From: Dryomyza anilis
Lineage: Eukaryota; Arthropoda; Insecta; Diptera; Dryomyzidae
Length of the DNA stretch: 64,000 nt
Direction of reading: 5' to 3'
Assembly: GCA_951804985.1 (NCBI GenBank)
Contig: OX638130.1
Location: 101,987,700 to 102,051,699 of the forward strand
Shown: piece after piece, positions 11,678 through 21,885 of the stretch
Numbering within the stretch: position 1 is the stretch's first letter
How the letters are laid out: each line of letters starts with the position of its first letter
Translations under genes and position numbers: made by a program
Notes under the pieces: generated by a model
Database searches by the model: none
Seen by the model: only the letters and a program-made list of their open reading frames with translations
What the model was told of the DNA's origin: nothing

Positions 11678-12000
11678 ATAACCATTTAAAATATCACGTA
11701 TATTGATGTATGAACTATTGGTTTGTTTCTTCATAAACTGCAACTCCTTGATTTGCTGACAAATGCTATTCATATCCTGTGGTTCCGGCATACTGGCAGA
11801 TCTCAAGTGCATATGATGACGATGATGTGGTGGCGTTGGTGCCGCCAGCGAACGCTGCTCCCGCAGCAGATGCTGATGATGCAGCTGGCGATATTGTGGT
11901 GTGTGCAGGATGAGACGTTGGCCAGATGATATCACGGGAACGGCAGAGGTTTTATGTAATACTATGGCACAGAGAAAGATGAGCAGGAAACCGTATGATT
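11678..12000 (-). CDS. Exon 2 of the Upd-like gene: signal-sequence-like segment and first helix
   Basis: Residues 122-229. The acceptor is TTTTCAG| at 12001-12007 and the exon enters in phase 1 (A from exon 1 plus AA gives Lys122). Residues 126-136 (FLLIFLCAIVL) form a hydrophobic core followed by a small-residue stretch TSAVP, a plausible signal-peptidase site near 141. A minimal furin-type motif R-E-Q-R ends at 171. A His-rich linker follows (180-186), then an amphipathic stretch from about 198 (NSICQQIKELQF) with Cys202 and an N-S-S sequon at Asn216. The donor TAT|GTAAGT (11677-11672) is phase 0. The hydrophobic core, the R-x-x-R site and the sequon suggest a secreted, possibly processed glycoprotein. 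Because the secretion signal starts about four codons into this exon, an unseen alternative first exon giving a normal N-terminal signal peptide is likely. Confidence 0.68.
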
Positions 12001-12169
12001 CTGAAAATGAAAATAAGAATCATGATTTAGTGAAATTCAAATTGAAAGGTAATTGTCAAAATAAATTGAAAATTCAAATTTATATCGAAATATATTTAAT
12101 TTTTAAAAACGTTTTTAATAAAACAACGAAACATATATTTTTTAATAAAATAATAAAAACTATCAAAAA

Positions 12170-12620
12170 ATTATAACTGTATAATTTCTGTCCAAAAACG
12201 TTACAGTATAATAACTGTTTTAGAAAAGAATTATAACTATATTATAACTGTATTACAACTGTACTATAACTGGATAATAACTGTATAATACTATGTATTA
12301 GAACTGTATTATAACTGTATTAAAACTGTATTAATATTGTACTAAAACTGTATTAAAACTGAATTATAACTGTATTGTAATTGTATTATAACTGTATTAT
12401 AACTGTATAATAACTATATTATAACTGTATTATAACTGTATTATAAACGTGTTATAACTGTATTATAATTGAAACTGTTTTAAAACTGTATTGTAGCTGT
12501 AAATGTTGAACAACTGAATAACAACTTTTTAGAAATGCCTTCTAACTGCATTATAACTGTTTTCAAAAATTCCTTACAACTGTTTTATAACAGTATTTTA
12601 ACTGTATAAAAATTCAGAAT
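12170..12620. repeat. 11-bp minisatellite, unit about TATTATAACTG
   Basis: Tens of near-copies of an 11-bp unit (AACTGTATTAT) run through this part of intron 1. A related degenerate block, TAGCTGTATAA, lies at 12780-12985. The unit is close to one helical turn. No coding capacity. Confidence 0.8.
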
Positions 12621-13319
12621 CAAGATTCAGGTTTTCGAAATTGAAAAAAACAATATAAAAGTAGTTAGTTCAACAAATTGGGACTAATTACGATCTTATT
12701 TAAACAAACATAATCTCAAATATCAAAATCAAGATGAAAGATTCAATTGCCTGTATTAAAATTGTCTAATTACTTTAAAATAACTATATAATGATATATT
12801 TAATAACTGTACTTTATATAAACTATGTAATAACTGTATACAAACTGTATATAGACTGCATAATAATCGATAAGTATAGTAACTGTATAGTAGCTATATA
12901 GTAACTATATAGCAGCTGTATATTAGCTGTATAATAGCTGTATAATAGCTGCATAATAGCTGTATACTAGCTCTTTCATAGCTGTATAAAGCGCTTCAGC
13001 TGAAAAATGACAAAAAATCAATAGAAAAATGTGTAGAATATTTTAGAAATTGGAAAACCTCTTATAAAAATACTTTTAAAAAATCACTCCTATAGATTTT
13101 AGACTTTTTATTGATATACATACATTGTAATTAAACAAATGCGATGAACAGATATTAAAAACTCAAAAATCAAAAAGATATGTAACAAACTACTGGTGAA
13201 AGGTTCTGAAAATTTCACATAGCATACAGCAACATGTGTTTTAATTTTGTTGCTAATCTAGTATCCAGTTTTTAATACAGTTTCAACAACAATTTATTCG
13301 AAATGGTTGCACGTAACTA

Positions 13320-13830
13320 ACGAGAGTATTTTTTAAACGGTTACAAATCTGCAGCGACAGTTGTAGGCCGGCATGTTGGACCTCCAAGGATGGTGCCTTC
13401 ATTGCGCATTAAAACGTTTTATTATATTTTATTTTTTATTATTTTTTTTTTTTTGTACTATTGTATATGTCTGTCTTACTGTCTAGGCGGCGGCTATATT
13501 TCAGTGACAAGTTCAAGGTGTGCGGCCAACTAAGCTGATCGCGCACTCATCGAATTATCGGATCTTGTTGAACAAGATCAGACACAACGTAGAAGCAGAA
13601 GACTGGAGTGGACTCGACTGGACTGGACTGGCTGGCTCTTGTTAACATAGTGCAAATATTGAGCAATGCGCATTGAGATGCCACAACGACATAGGCTTTA
13701 ATTTAATGTCAGTCTGGATGTTTGACATTATTGAACATTAGATATTTGTTAATTATTGTCGTAGAAAATGTCGTTTTTACCGACGCGATACAACGTTGGT
13801 GGTTAGTTTTCTACCAATTAGTGCCGCGGT
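13320..13830. promoter_or_regulatory. GC-richer island in intron 1
   Basis: Complex, GC-richer DNA (for example around 13350-13400 and 13485-13660, including a TGGACTGGACTGGAC run) stands out from flanking minisatellites. No open frame with usable splice sites was found; one minus-strand ATG frame would splice to exon 2 with an immediate stop. Best guess is an intronic enhancer. Confidence 0.3.
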
Positions 13831-14429
13831 AAAATTTGTGTTTTTTATTTTGCTTTTTTAATTTTATTTTTTTTTTGTTACTTGAATGAAATCGCAGTAG
13901 ACATTTTAGTAATGGCAACAATTAGAAAAATATATAATTGATAAAATTAAAAAAAAAAAACTGATAAAAAGCAATAGAAAAATTAGTTAAAGTAGTAGTA
14001 GACAAAAAGTAGATAAAAAAGTATTTAAAAATATATATGCAAACAGTAGTTAACTACTAAAGTACTATTTTTACTACTTTTTTTAACAAACTTTTCCGAC
14101 TTCTTTTTAAATATATTTTTTTAAATACTATTTTTACAAGTTTAATATTAAAGTAAAAAAAGTAGGTAAAAAAGTAGTGATAAGAAAAGAGTACAAAAAA
14201 AGTTGAAAAATGGTAAAAAGAAGAAGTGAAAATAAGCAGTACAAAATGTAGCACAAAAATGTAGTAGATACAAATAGGAAAAAATCAGCAAAAAAAAGAA
14301 AAAAAGTATTAAAAAATAGTAACAAAAAGTAGTAAAAAAAAAATGTGAAAAATTCACATTCGGTATTAATATTTTCCTGATTTTTTTTATTAAATTGTGC
14401 ATCAGTCTGTAGAAGGTCAATTAAAAGAA

Positions 14430-14710
14430 AATGAGAATTTAGTAGGATGTCATTAAGTAGTAGTAAAAAGGTGGTAGTAGTAGTAAAAATGGTGGTAAAA
14501 AGAAGAACAAATAAGAAGTAAAAATGTAGAACAAAAATGTGGTAAAAAAGTTTAGGAAAAGAGTAGGAAAAGAGTAGTAAAAAGGTAGTAAAAAGTAGTA
14601 AAAAGTTGTAAAAAGTTATAAAAAAGTAGTAAAAAAGTAGTAAAAAAGGTAGTGAAAAATGTAGTTTAAAAAGTAGTGAAAAAAGTTACAAAAAAAATAT
14701 TAAACAAAGT
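14430..14710. repeat. GTAGTAAAAA-type simple repeat
   Basis: Repeats of about 10 bp (AGTAGTAAAAA and variants) occur on the plus strand; a sparser version starts at about 13980. They give spurious T/L/F-rich frames on the minus strand. Part of intron 1. Confidence 0.7.
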
Positions 14711-14779
14711 AATTAAAAAATGTTGACGAATAATAAAAAAAAAATAATGTTCAAAAAATAAAACACTAAAAAAAAATAA

Positions 14780-15010
14780 TCCTCATGTTTTGCCCAGCCA
14801 CACCACAGTAGTACTCTGCACAATTTCACAATGGCCAGCAATGCAATGAAAATTCCATTGCAATGGCTGCCGGTGAATGGTGTTTCCCCTTTGCTTTGGA
14901 TCGTGCAACAGCAGCCCCCAAAACCCCACAGCAATTGTTGGGTTTTCTAACAGTTTTTCAACTCTAAACCAATAGCAGCACAACAGCTGTGGCAATGCGA
15001 CTATTGGCCG
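14780..15010. promoter_or_regulatory. Second GC-richer island in intron 1
   Basis: About 230 bp of complex sequence with CA- and CC-rich stretches (CCAGCCACACCACAG, CAGCAGCCCCCAAAACCCC) sits between two simple-repeat blocks. A 96-codon minus-strand frame crosses it but has no acceptor/donor pair and no recognisable domain. Candidate conserved non-coding element. Confidence 0.3.
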
Positions 15011-15179
15011 TGATATAATTAACATAAGAAGATGAATTAAAGATGAATTTAAGATTTCTGCATTATTTTGCATTCATTTTAAGTGTGATTTTGTTAAGCT
15101 GACAGGTGGTACTTTATTTTGTATATGACTAATTGCGGAAAATGGGACAAAATAGTAGAAAATGGAAAGAAAAAAAAAT

Positions 15180-15895
15180 AATACACATTAGTAAAAAAAC
15201 AAAATATTATAGCGTAGTACAAAATATTGTAAAATAATACAAAGTAAATAGTACAAAACAGTACAAACTAGTGCAAAATAATACAAAATAATACAAAATA
15301 ATACAAAATAGTACAAAATAGTAAACACTTGTATTAAATAATATAATAAACGTCGTACAAAATAGTATAAAGTGGTTTAAAATGAAAAAAAAAATACAAA
15401 CAGTATAAAGTAGTACAAAATATTATAAGATAGTATAATGTAGTACAAAATAGTGTATAGTAGTACAACATAGTAAAAACTAGTACAAAATAGTACAAAC
15501 TATTATAAAATAGTACAGAATTGTAGTAAATATTACAAACTGGTACAAAATAGTAAAAACTAGTACAAACTAGTATAGTGAAAATAGTACAAAATTGTAT
15601 AAAATGAAAAACATATTACAAAAAATATAAAATAGTAAAAAGTAGTACAAACTAAATAGTGAAAAGTAGTACACAATATTACAAACTAGTACGAAATTGT
15701 ACAAAGTAGTACAAAATAGTACAAGCTAGTATTAAATAGTACAAACAAGTACTAAATAGTAAAAACAAGTAGTAAATATTACAAACAAGTACTAAATAGT
15801 ACAAACAAGTACTAAATATTACAAACAAGTACTAAATAGTACAAAATATTACAAACTCTTACAAATCAGTACAAACTAGTATTAAAAAGTACAAA
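15180..15895. repeat. AGTACAAAAT / AGTACAAACA minisatellite
   Basis: Dense 10-11 bp repeat with a GTAC palindrome in almost every unit (AATAGTACAAA, CAAGTACTAA). It becomes more regular towards 15720-15840. Part of intron 1; non-coding. Confidence 0.8.
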
Positions 15896-16019
15896 ATGAC
15901 TGCTTGCCGTACAACAGGGCGTATGCGCAACAAATATATTATAAAATTCATTTTTTTTTAATATGCTTTATATATTAAAATAAAGGAAATATTGATATTT
16001 ATTTGATTTTTAATAACAC

Positions 16020-16440
16020 AGTGAGCAAGAGTTGAATGTGGTTGTTAGGGAGCCAGCAAAGGACGGTGCTAATTAGCAGCACGATTAGCACAAAAACGTC
16101 CCACACACACCTAAGCGATGCGCTCACCCACAAACGATTACATGCACGTACGCACACGAACACACACACAGATGGAGAGATAAAGAGCAACAACAGCAAA
16201 ATAGTACAAACACTTAATTGGCACACACTGATACAGAAACACATACATTCTGAACACAACTGATAGTCAGTTTGTCTGTCTGTCTCTCTGTACTGAAGTG
16301 TGGGTGTATGTATTTAATTCATTAACAGCACTAAAATACCCACACATTGGCAACAATTTGATTTTGTGCGCAGTGACCTGTTGCTGTTGCTGCTAATGCT
16401 ATTGCTCTTGCTGCTGCTACTTAATTGCTGACTCCTGAAA
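16020..16440. promoter_or_regulatory. CA-rich, GC-richer island in intron 1
   Basis: Contains CACACA runs, a GCTGTTGCTGCTAATGC-type stretch and mixed complex DNA. Open frames on both strands are composition-driven. Possible enhancer; nothing more specific can be read. Confidence 0.25.
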
Positions 16441-17189
16441 GTGTCCTGCTATGACTTTTGTTATTTTTACAATGTATAACGAATGGCTTTATTATTTGTG
16501 CGTTAGTTTGTAGTGCTTTTAATTAGTCGCACATCTACTCTAAAAATAGTTTTAGCACAGAGGTAGGTAGATTTAATAACAATAATCACATCATTCTGCA
16601 CAAAGATAACTTATTGGAACACATGTGAAATATGGTTACTTGGTATGAAGTTATTTTAAGATTTTGTCATTTTTTTTTTTGTTTTTGTATATAAGTATAA
16701 TATACGAAAAATTTCAAAAAATGTGTGGTTGTTGTTATGCTGTAATTATATCATCATTAAAATGTTTGGATAAATTATTCATCGATCGATTACTAGTTGG
16801 TGACTAACACGAAAAATTTAGCGTAATGTACCAACAGTAATTTGAGTTGAAACACAAAAACATCTGATTTTTTTTTTACTTTTATAAGAAATTTAAGACA
16901 ACCAAAATCTCTATACTAAGATATTAACTTTCGAGTGCATCATAACATTTTATAAAGAGTTTAAAAAAAAATACTTTTTGTAAATTCATTCATAAGTAAT
17001 ACCATAATTGACTTCTACAACAATATCGACTATAGTCCTTACCAATAAACTAAATATAATCGACTCTTAATATAGTATTCGATTTCTTGAACAATTTCTG
17101 ATATATTCATTTTTCAAAAAGTTGCTACTATTTTTAAAGTCCACTTTATTTTGATTATTGGTTACGCTGTATATATTATCGATGACGCA

Positions 17190-17760
17190 TACGAATTGTC
17201 AAAAATATATCAGCATTCTGGGACATATTCCGGAATTATCAAACATCTCTCTGCATTTTCAGATATATTTCGAATTTGCTGAGATACATGTTACAGACTA
17301 GATATATGTTCCAGTATTACAGGGTTTTTTGTATTCTGGTACATAATACCCGAATTGTTAGATGGTTTTCTAAAATATTTCAGGCATCTACCCGAATAAC
17401 TGAATATGTTTCCGAATAGCTGGCCATGTTCCTGAAAAATATCGAATGTTTTAAAATTGTCGGGTATGTTCCTGAATTATCGGTTAAGTTTTTGATATAC
17501 GAATTTTTTAAATTATCGGTTATCTATCGAATCATTGGATCTGTTTATGAATTACCAGAACTCTTTCTGAATTCAAGAGCATGTACCAAAATTGTCGGGT
17601 ATGTTCCTGAATTATATGGCACCTAAAAATTTTCAGTAAATCACCTGAATTATCGAGTATGTTGTTGATTTTCTAAATTCTTTAAATTTTCGAAATTATC
17701 AAGCATGTATCTGAATTAATGAATAAGTTGCTGAATTGTCAAACATGTTTACATCGAAAA
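17190..17760. repeat. Degenerate repeat of about 20-30 bp, core ATGTTCCTGAATTATCGG
   Basis: The words GAATTATC/GAATTGTC and ATGTTCCTGAA recur about 15 times at irregular spacing of 20-35 bp. An old, decayed satellite inside intron 1; the 66-codon frame in it is spurious. Confidence 0.55.
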
Positions 17761-18639
17761 TTCCTAAATTTAAAGTCATATATTTATAGATAATTTAGAG
17801 TCTGTAATAAAAAATACTTATTTTTCATGCTTTGTACTAATTCGAGAAAGAATTTAAAAATTAATGTTTTAAAAAATACTGCATTATGCATATTTATTTC
17901 GAAATTATGCAGTCTTAATTATTTTTATTACATTTTTTATTTATTTTACAACATTTACTACTTTTAAAAGCAAAAATACTACATGATGTAGTAATTAGTG
18001 GTGCTACAGTATTTTTTATTTTTATTAACAGTTACAACAGTTCCTTAAACGTTACAAAATATGTAACTTCAATAAAAAAATATATTACTACATTCTGTAG
18101 TAGAATGTAGTAATTAGTTGTTTTGCAATATTTTTGTTGTTTTTCGGCAAATTTCTTTAAAATAACCAAAAATTTGGTGTTAAACCATTTGAAGCATAAT
18201 CATAGTCATTTTAAATTCTACTTGAATATTATAATTGAGCTTTTTTGACAAATTTAGTAAGGAATATAATCTCAAAAAGCTGTTTTTAATTTTTTAGGTT
18301 ATTTTAAATTGTCTAAGATTTGCGTCTTTGTTTTTTTTTTTACGGAACATGTTGACGAATATTATGAATTATTAAAAAACTTTAGTAAAAAAAGTAGCAT
18401 TTAAAATAAATACAGCTATTATTTAAAAAGAAATACATTTTATGATTATGATTAGTAATTAAAAAAATAAGTTCAATTTTAATACATTTTTATTTGTTGT
18501 ACTTTAGGGTTTATTTTACCAGGCAAAAAACGCATTTGAAATTAAGCATGAAAAAAACTATATATCAAACAAAGTATTACTTAAATGTTAAACATATTTG
18601 AAACATAGCTAAGTCATAAAATATAAATGATAATTTATC

Positions 18640-19200
18640 ATACGCTCAGTGCAAGTTTAAACTAAGTTTAAGCCTTTCGGATATTTAAAAAAGAAAGCAT
18701 TATAGTTCGAATGGTATCATTTGAAAGGTATAAAATTTTATATTGAGTAATATGACACTTTAAAGATTTAAAAAAAGTTGTCTATAAACGAAAAGTTAAT
18801 TTACGAACAGTTAAGATGTGCAAATCAGAAACATAGTTTAATGCTTAAGTAGTTTTTCAGTGCAAGTTTAAACTAAGTTTAAACTTTTCCATCTTTTTAA
18901 AACGTATATAATACCTAAACAGAACGGTCGAATATCATAAAATTTTGTAGACAAATAGACAATTAGTAATCAATTCAAATATTATTTTAATTTTTATGAT
19001 TGGTTGACTAAAGCTGAAATGGCATCAAGTTTAAACTAAGTTTAATTTGAAAATGTGACTGAAAAACTGAACATAAGAGAATATAGTTCGAAAGGCATCG
19101 TTTGAAAGGCATCAAAATTTGCATAGTAAATACATTTAGTACTTTTTCAATATGACACATTAAAATTTTTGAATATGTTGTCTTAAAACAAAATTTCAAC
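18640..19200. repeat. Diverged repeat block with AGTTTAAACTAAGTTTA motif
   Basis: The motif occurs at about 18655, 18864 and 19028. Each is followed by related text (a TCGAAxGGxATC stretch, TAATATGACAC), giving an imperfect tandem of roughly 160-210 bp. An inverted relative lies at about 22050-22235, outside the gene. Probably remains of one repeat family. Confidence 0.5.
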
Positions 19201-19905
19201 TATTTTAAATTAAGCCAATTCGGAGAAAATGTAATGAAAAAATTTATGATTTTAAAATGAATTAAAATTTGAAAGTACTTTTGGTAATGCACAAGGATAG
19301 GGCATGTTCCACATTCCCACTGAAATCAAATATAAATTTCAATTCGATCGAATTTATTTTTTTTACTGTTGCTGAATACAGTTTTTTTTTTAAACAAACG
19401 AGAAAATATTTTAAACACCGATTACAATCGTATTAAAATTTCAATTTGTTGAATTTGTATTTTTTTTCTCTTTTACTGTTTCAGAATGCGAACAAACTAA
19501 ATGTTTTCAAATGAGACAATCTGGTATTTCTATCCGATCGATATTTTTTCCATTCCAGAATGAATTTTTTTTTTTTTTAAACAGGCTACATACTTTGAAA
19601 CGCACTCAAATTGTTTCAAAAAATGCGACATAAATTGGATTTTTTGTATTACATGTTTTAATTTCGACCGGTAATGAATTTGAGAAGATGAAAATAAATT
19701 TATTGAAATTAATTTTGGAAAAAGTTTATTTTTTCAATGCGAAACAAAAATTGCAATTTACTATTATTGAATTTATTTTACAATTCAACTGATTTTTTGT
19801 TAATTTCTAAATAAAAAGAGTAGCTCAAATAATTTTAATCCTTTCTGTTATACTAGAAAGTTCAAATATTTGATTTTTCGTTTTCGAATTCACTCTGAAA
19901 CTTAC

Positions 19906-20269
19906 TCGTCTTGGGCGATTTGTACACTTTGCAAAAGGTTGCATTGCAAATTGGTGCTGCAGACGACGATGTTGCTGATGCTGTTGCCGAGCACTGCCGC
20001 CGCAGCACATTTTGGCTGCGGTTGCAGCAACTGTTGCTGCTGCTGTTGCTGGTTGGGCGGCTGCTGGACATAATATTAGCGTTTTTGCTGTCATTGCATT
20101 GGCTGCAAGTTGCAGCTTCTAGCGCAGACTGAACAGTTGGCAAATGTTGCTGCTGCTGTTGATGGTGCTGCTGCTGCCGCCGTGGATGATGTTTTATGGT
20201 AAATGCGGTGCGTGGATCCTGCCGATGCAGCATAATATGCTCGAAGGAGACAACATTTGTGGCGCACAT
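19906..20269 (-). CDS. Exon 1 of a candidate Unpaired (Upd)-like JAK/STAT cytokine gene
   Basis: Residues 1-121 of a predicted 411-residue protein. The start ATG at 20269 is the first after an in-frame stop and has a fly-type AAA context. The segment is rich in His, Gln, Ser and Asn (Q/H run near residues 32-42), has no predicted fold, and contains one N-A-T sequon. It ends at a strong donor, A|GTAAGT (intron bases 19905-19900), leaving one coding base (phase 1), which joins exactly to the phase of exon 2. If the protein is an Upd homologue it would be a secreted ligand of the Domeless receptor. Family knowledge: Upd proteins are about 400 residues, and Drosophila Upd2 lacks an N-terminal signal peptide. 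Oddity: the hydrophobic secretion-type segment comes after this whole exon, at residue 126, so this exon is either cytosolic/pro-region or one of several alternative first exons. Gene structure is well supported; the family name rests on architecture only. Another helical secreted protein remains possible. Confidence 0.62.
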
Positions 20270-20729
20270 TTTATTTATTTTTTATTTATATAGTTTTGAG
20301 ATCACAAAAATTAATTTTTACTTAAAGAATTTCAAAAGTGAAATTTAAAATACTGTTTTTTTAATACTTTTTTAGTTGCCGCTTTTTTTGTAAATGCAAA
20401 AATATAAATTTCAAAATTGTTTACTGCAGTTTTTTAACACTTATTTATTTTTATTAAATATATTTTTCTATTTCATCACAAACACTTTTGATTTGATACA
20501 CACAAAGTCTTCCAATGGCTTTTCGAGTTCAGTTAAATTTTAAACAACTCAATGCAGTTGACTCCACTTTTCAATTAAATCAAATCAAATCACTTCAATT
20601 GCTGTTGCTGTGCTTGTTGACAGGGCTTATTGTAAGCAGCTAATGCAGAGCTCCGTTTGACTCGAGTTCTCTAAAATAAATACAATCGACGAAAGGCGAA
20701 CAAATGCCTTTTATTACGCTGAGCCGACT
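20270..20729 (-). promoter_or_regulatory. Predicted 5' UTR and Inr+DPE core promoter of the Upd-like gene
   Basis: On the minus strand TCAGTC (20731-20726) matches the fly initiator with A+1 at 20729. The five bases at +28 to +32 (20702-20698) read TGTTC, which fits the DPE consensus (D-G-W-Y-V) at the correct spacing. No TATA box is seen about 30 bp upstream. The predicted leader is about 460 nt and AT-rich near the ATG. A TATA-like TATATAAA lies only about 20 bp before the ATG and is too close to be the main promoter. This is a sequence-only prediction; the Inr motif alone is common by chance, and the exact DPE spacing gives it weight. Confidence 0.45.
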
Positions 20730-20732
20730 GAC

Positions 20733-21310
20733 CTACCAAAGAGCGCCAACTACTGCGAATTGTGACCGACAACGAAAACAATCATCATCATCATCATCCT
20801 CAACGACAGCAGCAGCAACGGCAACAGCAATAATTAGGAACAACAATGTTAGCAGTAACAACAAACAGACCAACAGCAAATCAGCAACTACGATACACAC
20901 ACAAACAGTAATCTCCAACGTACGCACACTTGTTCTCCAAACATCTTCGACTGCACTTGCTCGCTCGCTCTCTCTCTCTCTCTCATACTCTCAGTGTTCT
21001 TCTCTGCCATGCGACAACAGCAAACAGCAGCTCCAACCTGCACCAACTCTGCCTCAATCGCAGCCACAACGACTGCTTCAACCGCAACGCGAGCCACTTG
21101 TTCGGCACACTTGCGCCGAGTGCCGAACCAACGATGACGCACCATCCATCGTCTTTGTGACGTCGGTGCTTCCGTGCGCGCTCTTATTTGCAACAGTTAT
21201 CGAGCAGACGACTGGCTCGCGGCTGGGCCCGGTGAGCGCCAACCTCAAGAGGTCGGCGTAGTCGGCGTCGTCGTTGTTGCGGGAGACCGGAACTGCGACG
21301 AGTCAACTAA
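20733..21310. promoter_or_regulatory. GC-richer upstream region with GAGA-type (CT)n run
   Basis: This stretch is clearly richer in G+C than the rest of the window. It carries CAT/CAG/CAA runs (20785-20830), a (CT)n tract at 20966-20985 that is a GAGA-factor-type site, and CG-containing DNA to about 21310. It lies directly upstream of the predicted start at 20729, so it probably is the proximal promoter/enhancer. A 185-codon plus-strand frame (20704-21261) crosses it. Its Ser/Thr/Gln/Ala composition follows the trinucleotide runs, it has no recognisable domain, and it is better explained as a chance frame. Confidence 0.45.
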
Positions 21311-21677
21311 TTACAAGTGATTGGAGCGCGCCTCCGATCTTGTGACAGCGTTGCCACTTTATGTGCTTTTTGCGTTTTTGAAAAATGCTGGTATTTTTTA
21401 TTTTTATTATAAAATTTATTATAATTTTGTAAATAATTATAATAAATATTATCGTCGTTGTCGAAGTAAAAGTCACCAGCTACATTTTCAAAATGCCAAT
21501 TATTCATTTACAAAAATCTTTACATCTCTGTCAATTTCTGGTCGATCAGCTCAATATTTGTACAAAATGATATGAAAATGTGTTTCTATGTACTGGTATT
21601 TCGACTTTAAAAATGTATCGATTAATTCCTGTAATGATTAATAACAAATTTGAAATTTAAGATTTTCATAAAATTTG

Positions 21678-21885
21678 TAAAGGGTTTTTCAACAGGGACT
21701 CTACAAAAGTAGTGTCCATGTTCAGTAAGGTTTGCCATGAAATGGCAAACCTTACTGAAGAGAAATGTCAAAAGAGCGGTAAGAAATATGGCGTCGTTTG
21801 CTGTCCCTGTTGCTCTACTTTTGTAGCGTTCCTGTTGATAAACCCTTAAAAAACTTTTATGGCGCTCTTATTGAAAAATCCTTTA
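21678..21885. mobile_element. TAAAGGGTTTTTCA MITE, copy 2 (short form)
   Basis: Same ends as copy 1 with an internal deletion. It contains a strong hairpin, CAGTAAGGTTTGCCAT with its mirror immediately after (21725-21757). Confidence 0.75.

Larger units (their letters stand above)
12001..19905 (-). other. Intron 1 of the Upd-like gene (7.9 kb)
   Basis: Bounded by GTAAGT (19905-19900) and TTTTCAG (12007-12001). No convincing coding exon was found inside. It holds several 10-11 bp minisatellite blocks, a degenerate repeat at 17190-17760, a block with TTTAAACTAAGTTTA motifs (18640-19200) and GC-richer islands (13320-13830, 14780-15010, 16020-16440). Large first introns with islands of this kind are common around developmentally regulated fly signalling genes and often hold enhancers. 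Confidence 0.65.

Noticed and set aside
13340..13440. Alternative first exon for the Upd-like gene (minus-strand ATG frame in the intron 1 island)
   Set aside because: The only fitting donor leaves a T, which with AA of exon 2 makes a TAA stop; the donor is also weak.
20704..21261. 185-codon plus-strand frame upstream of the Upd-like gene
   Set aside because: Ser/Thr/Gln/Ala composition follows CAT/CAG/CAA runs; no domain, no splice sites, and it lies over a predicted promoter of the opposite strand.
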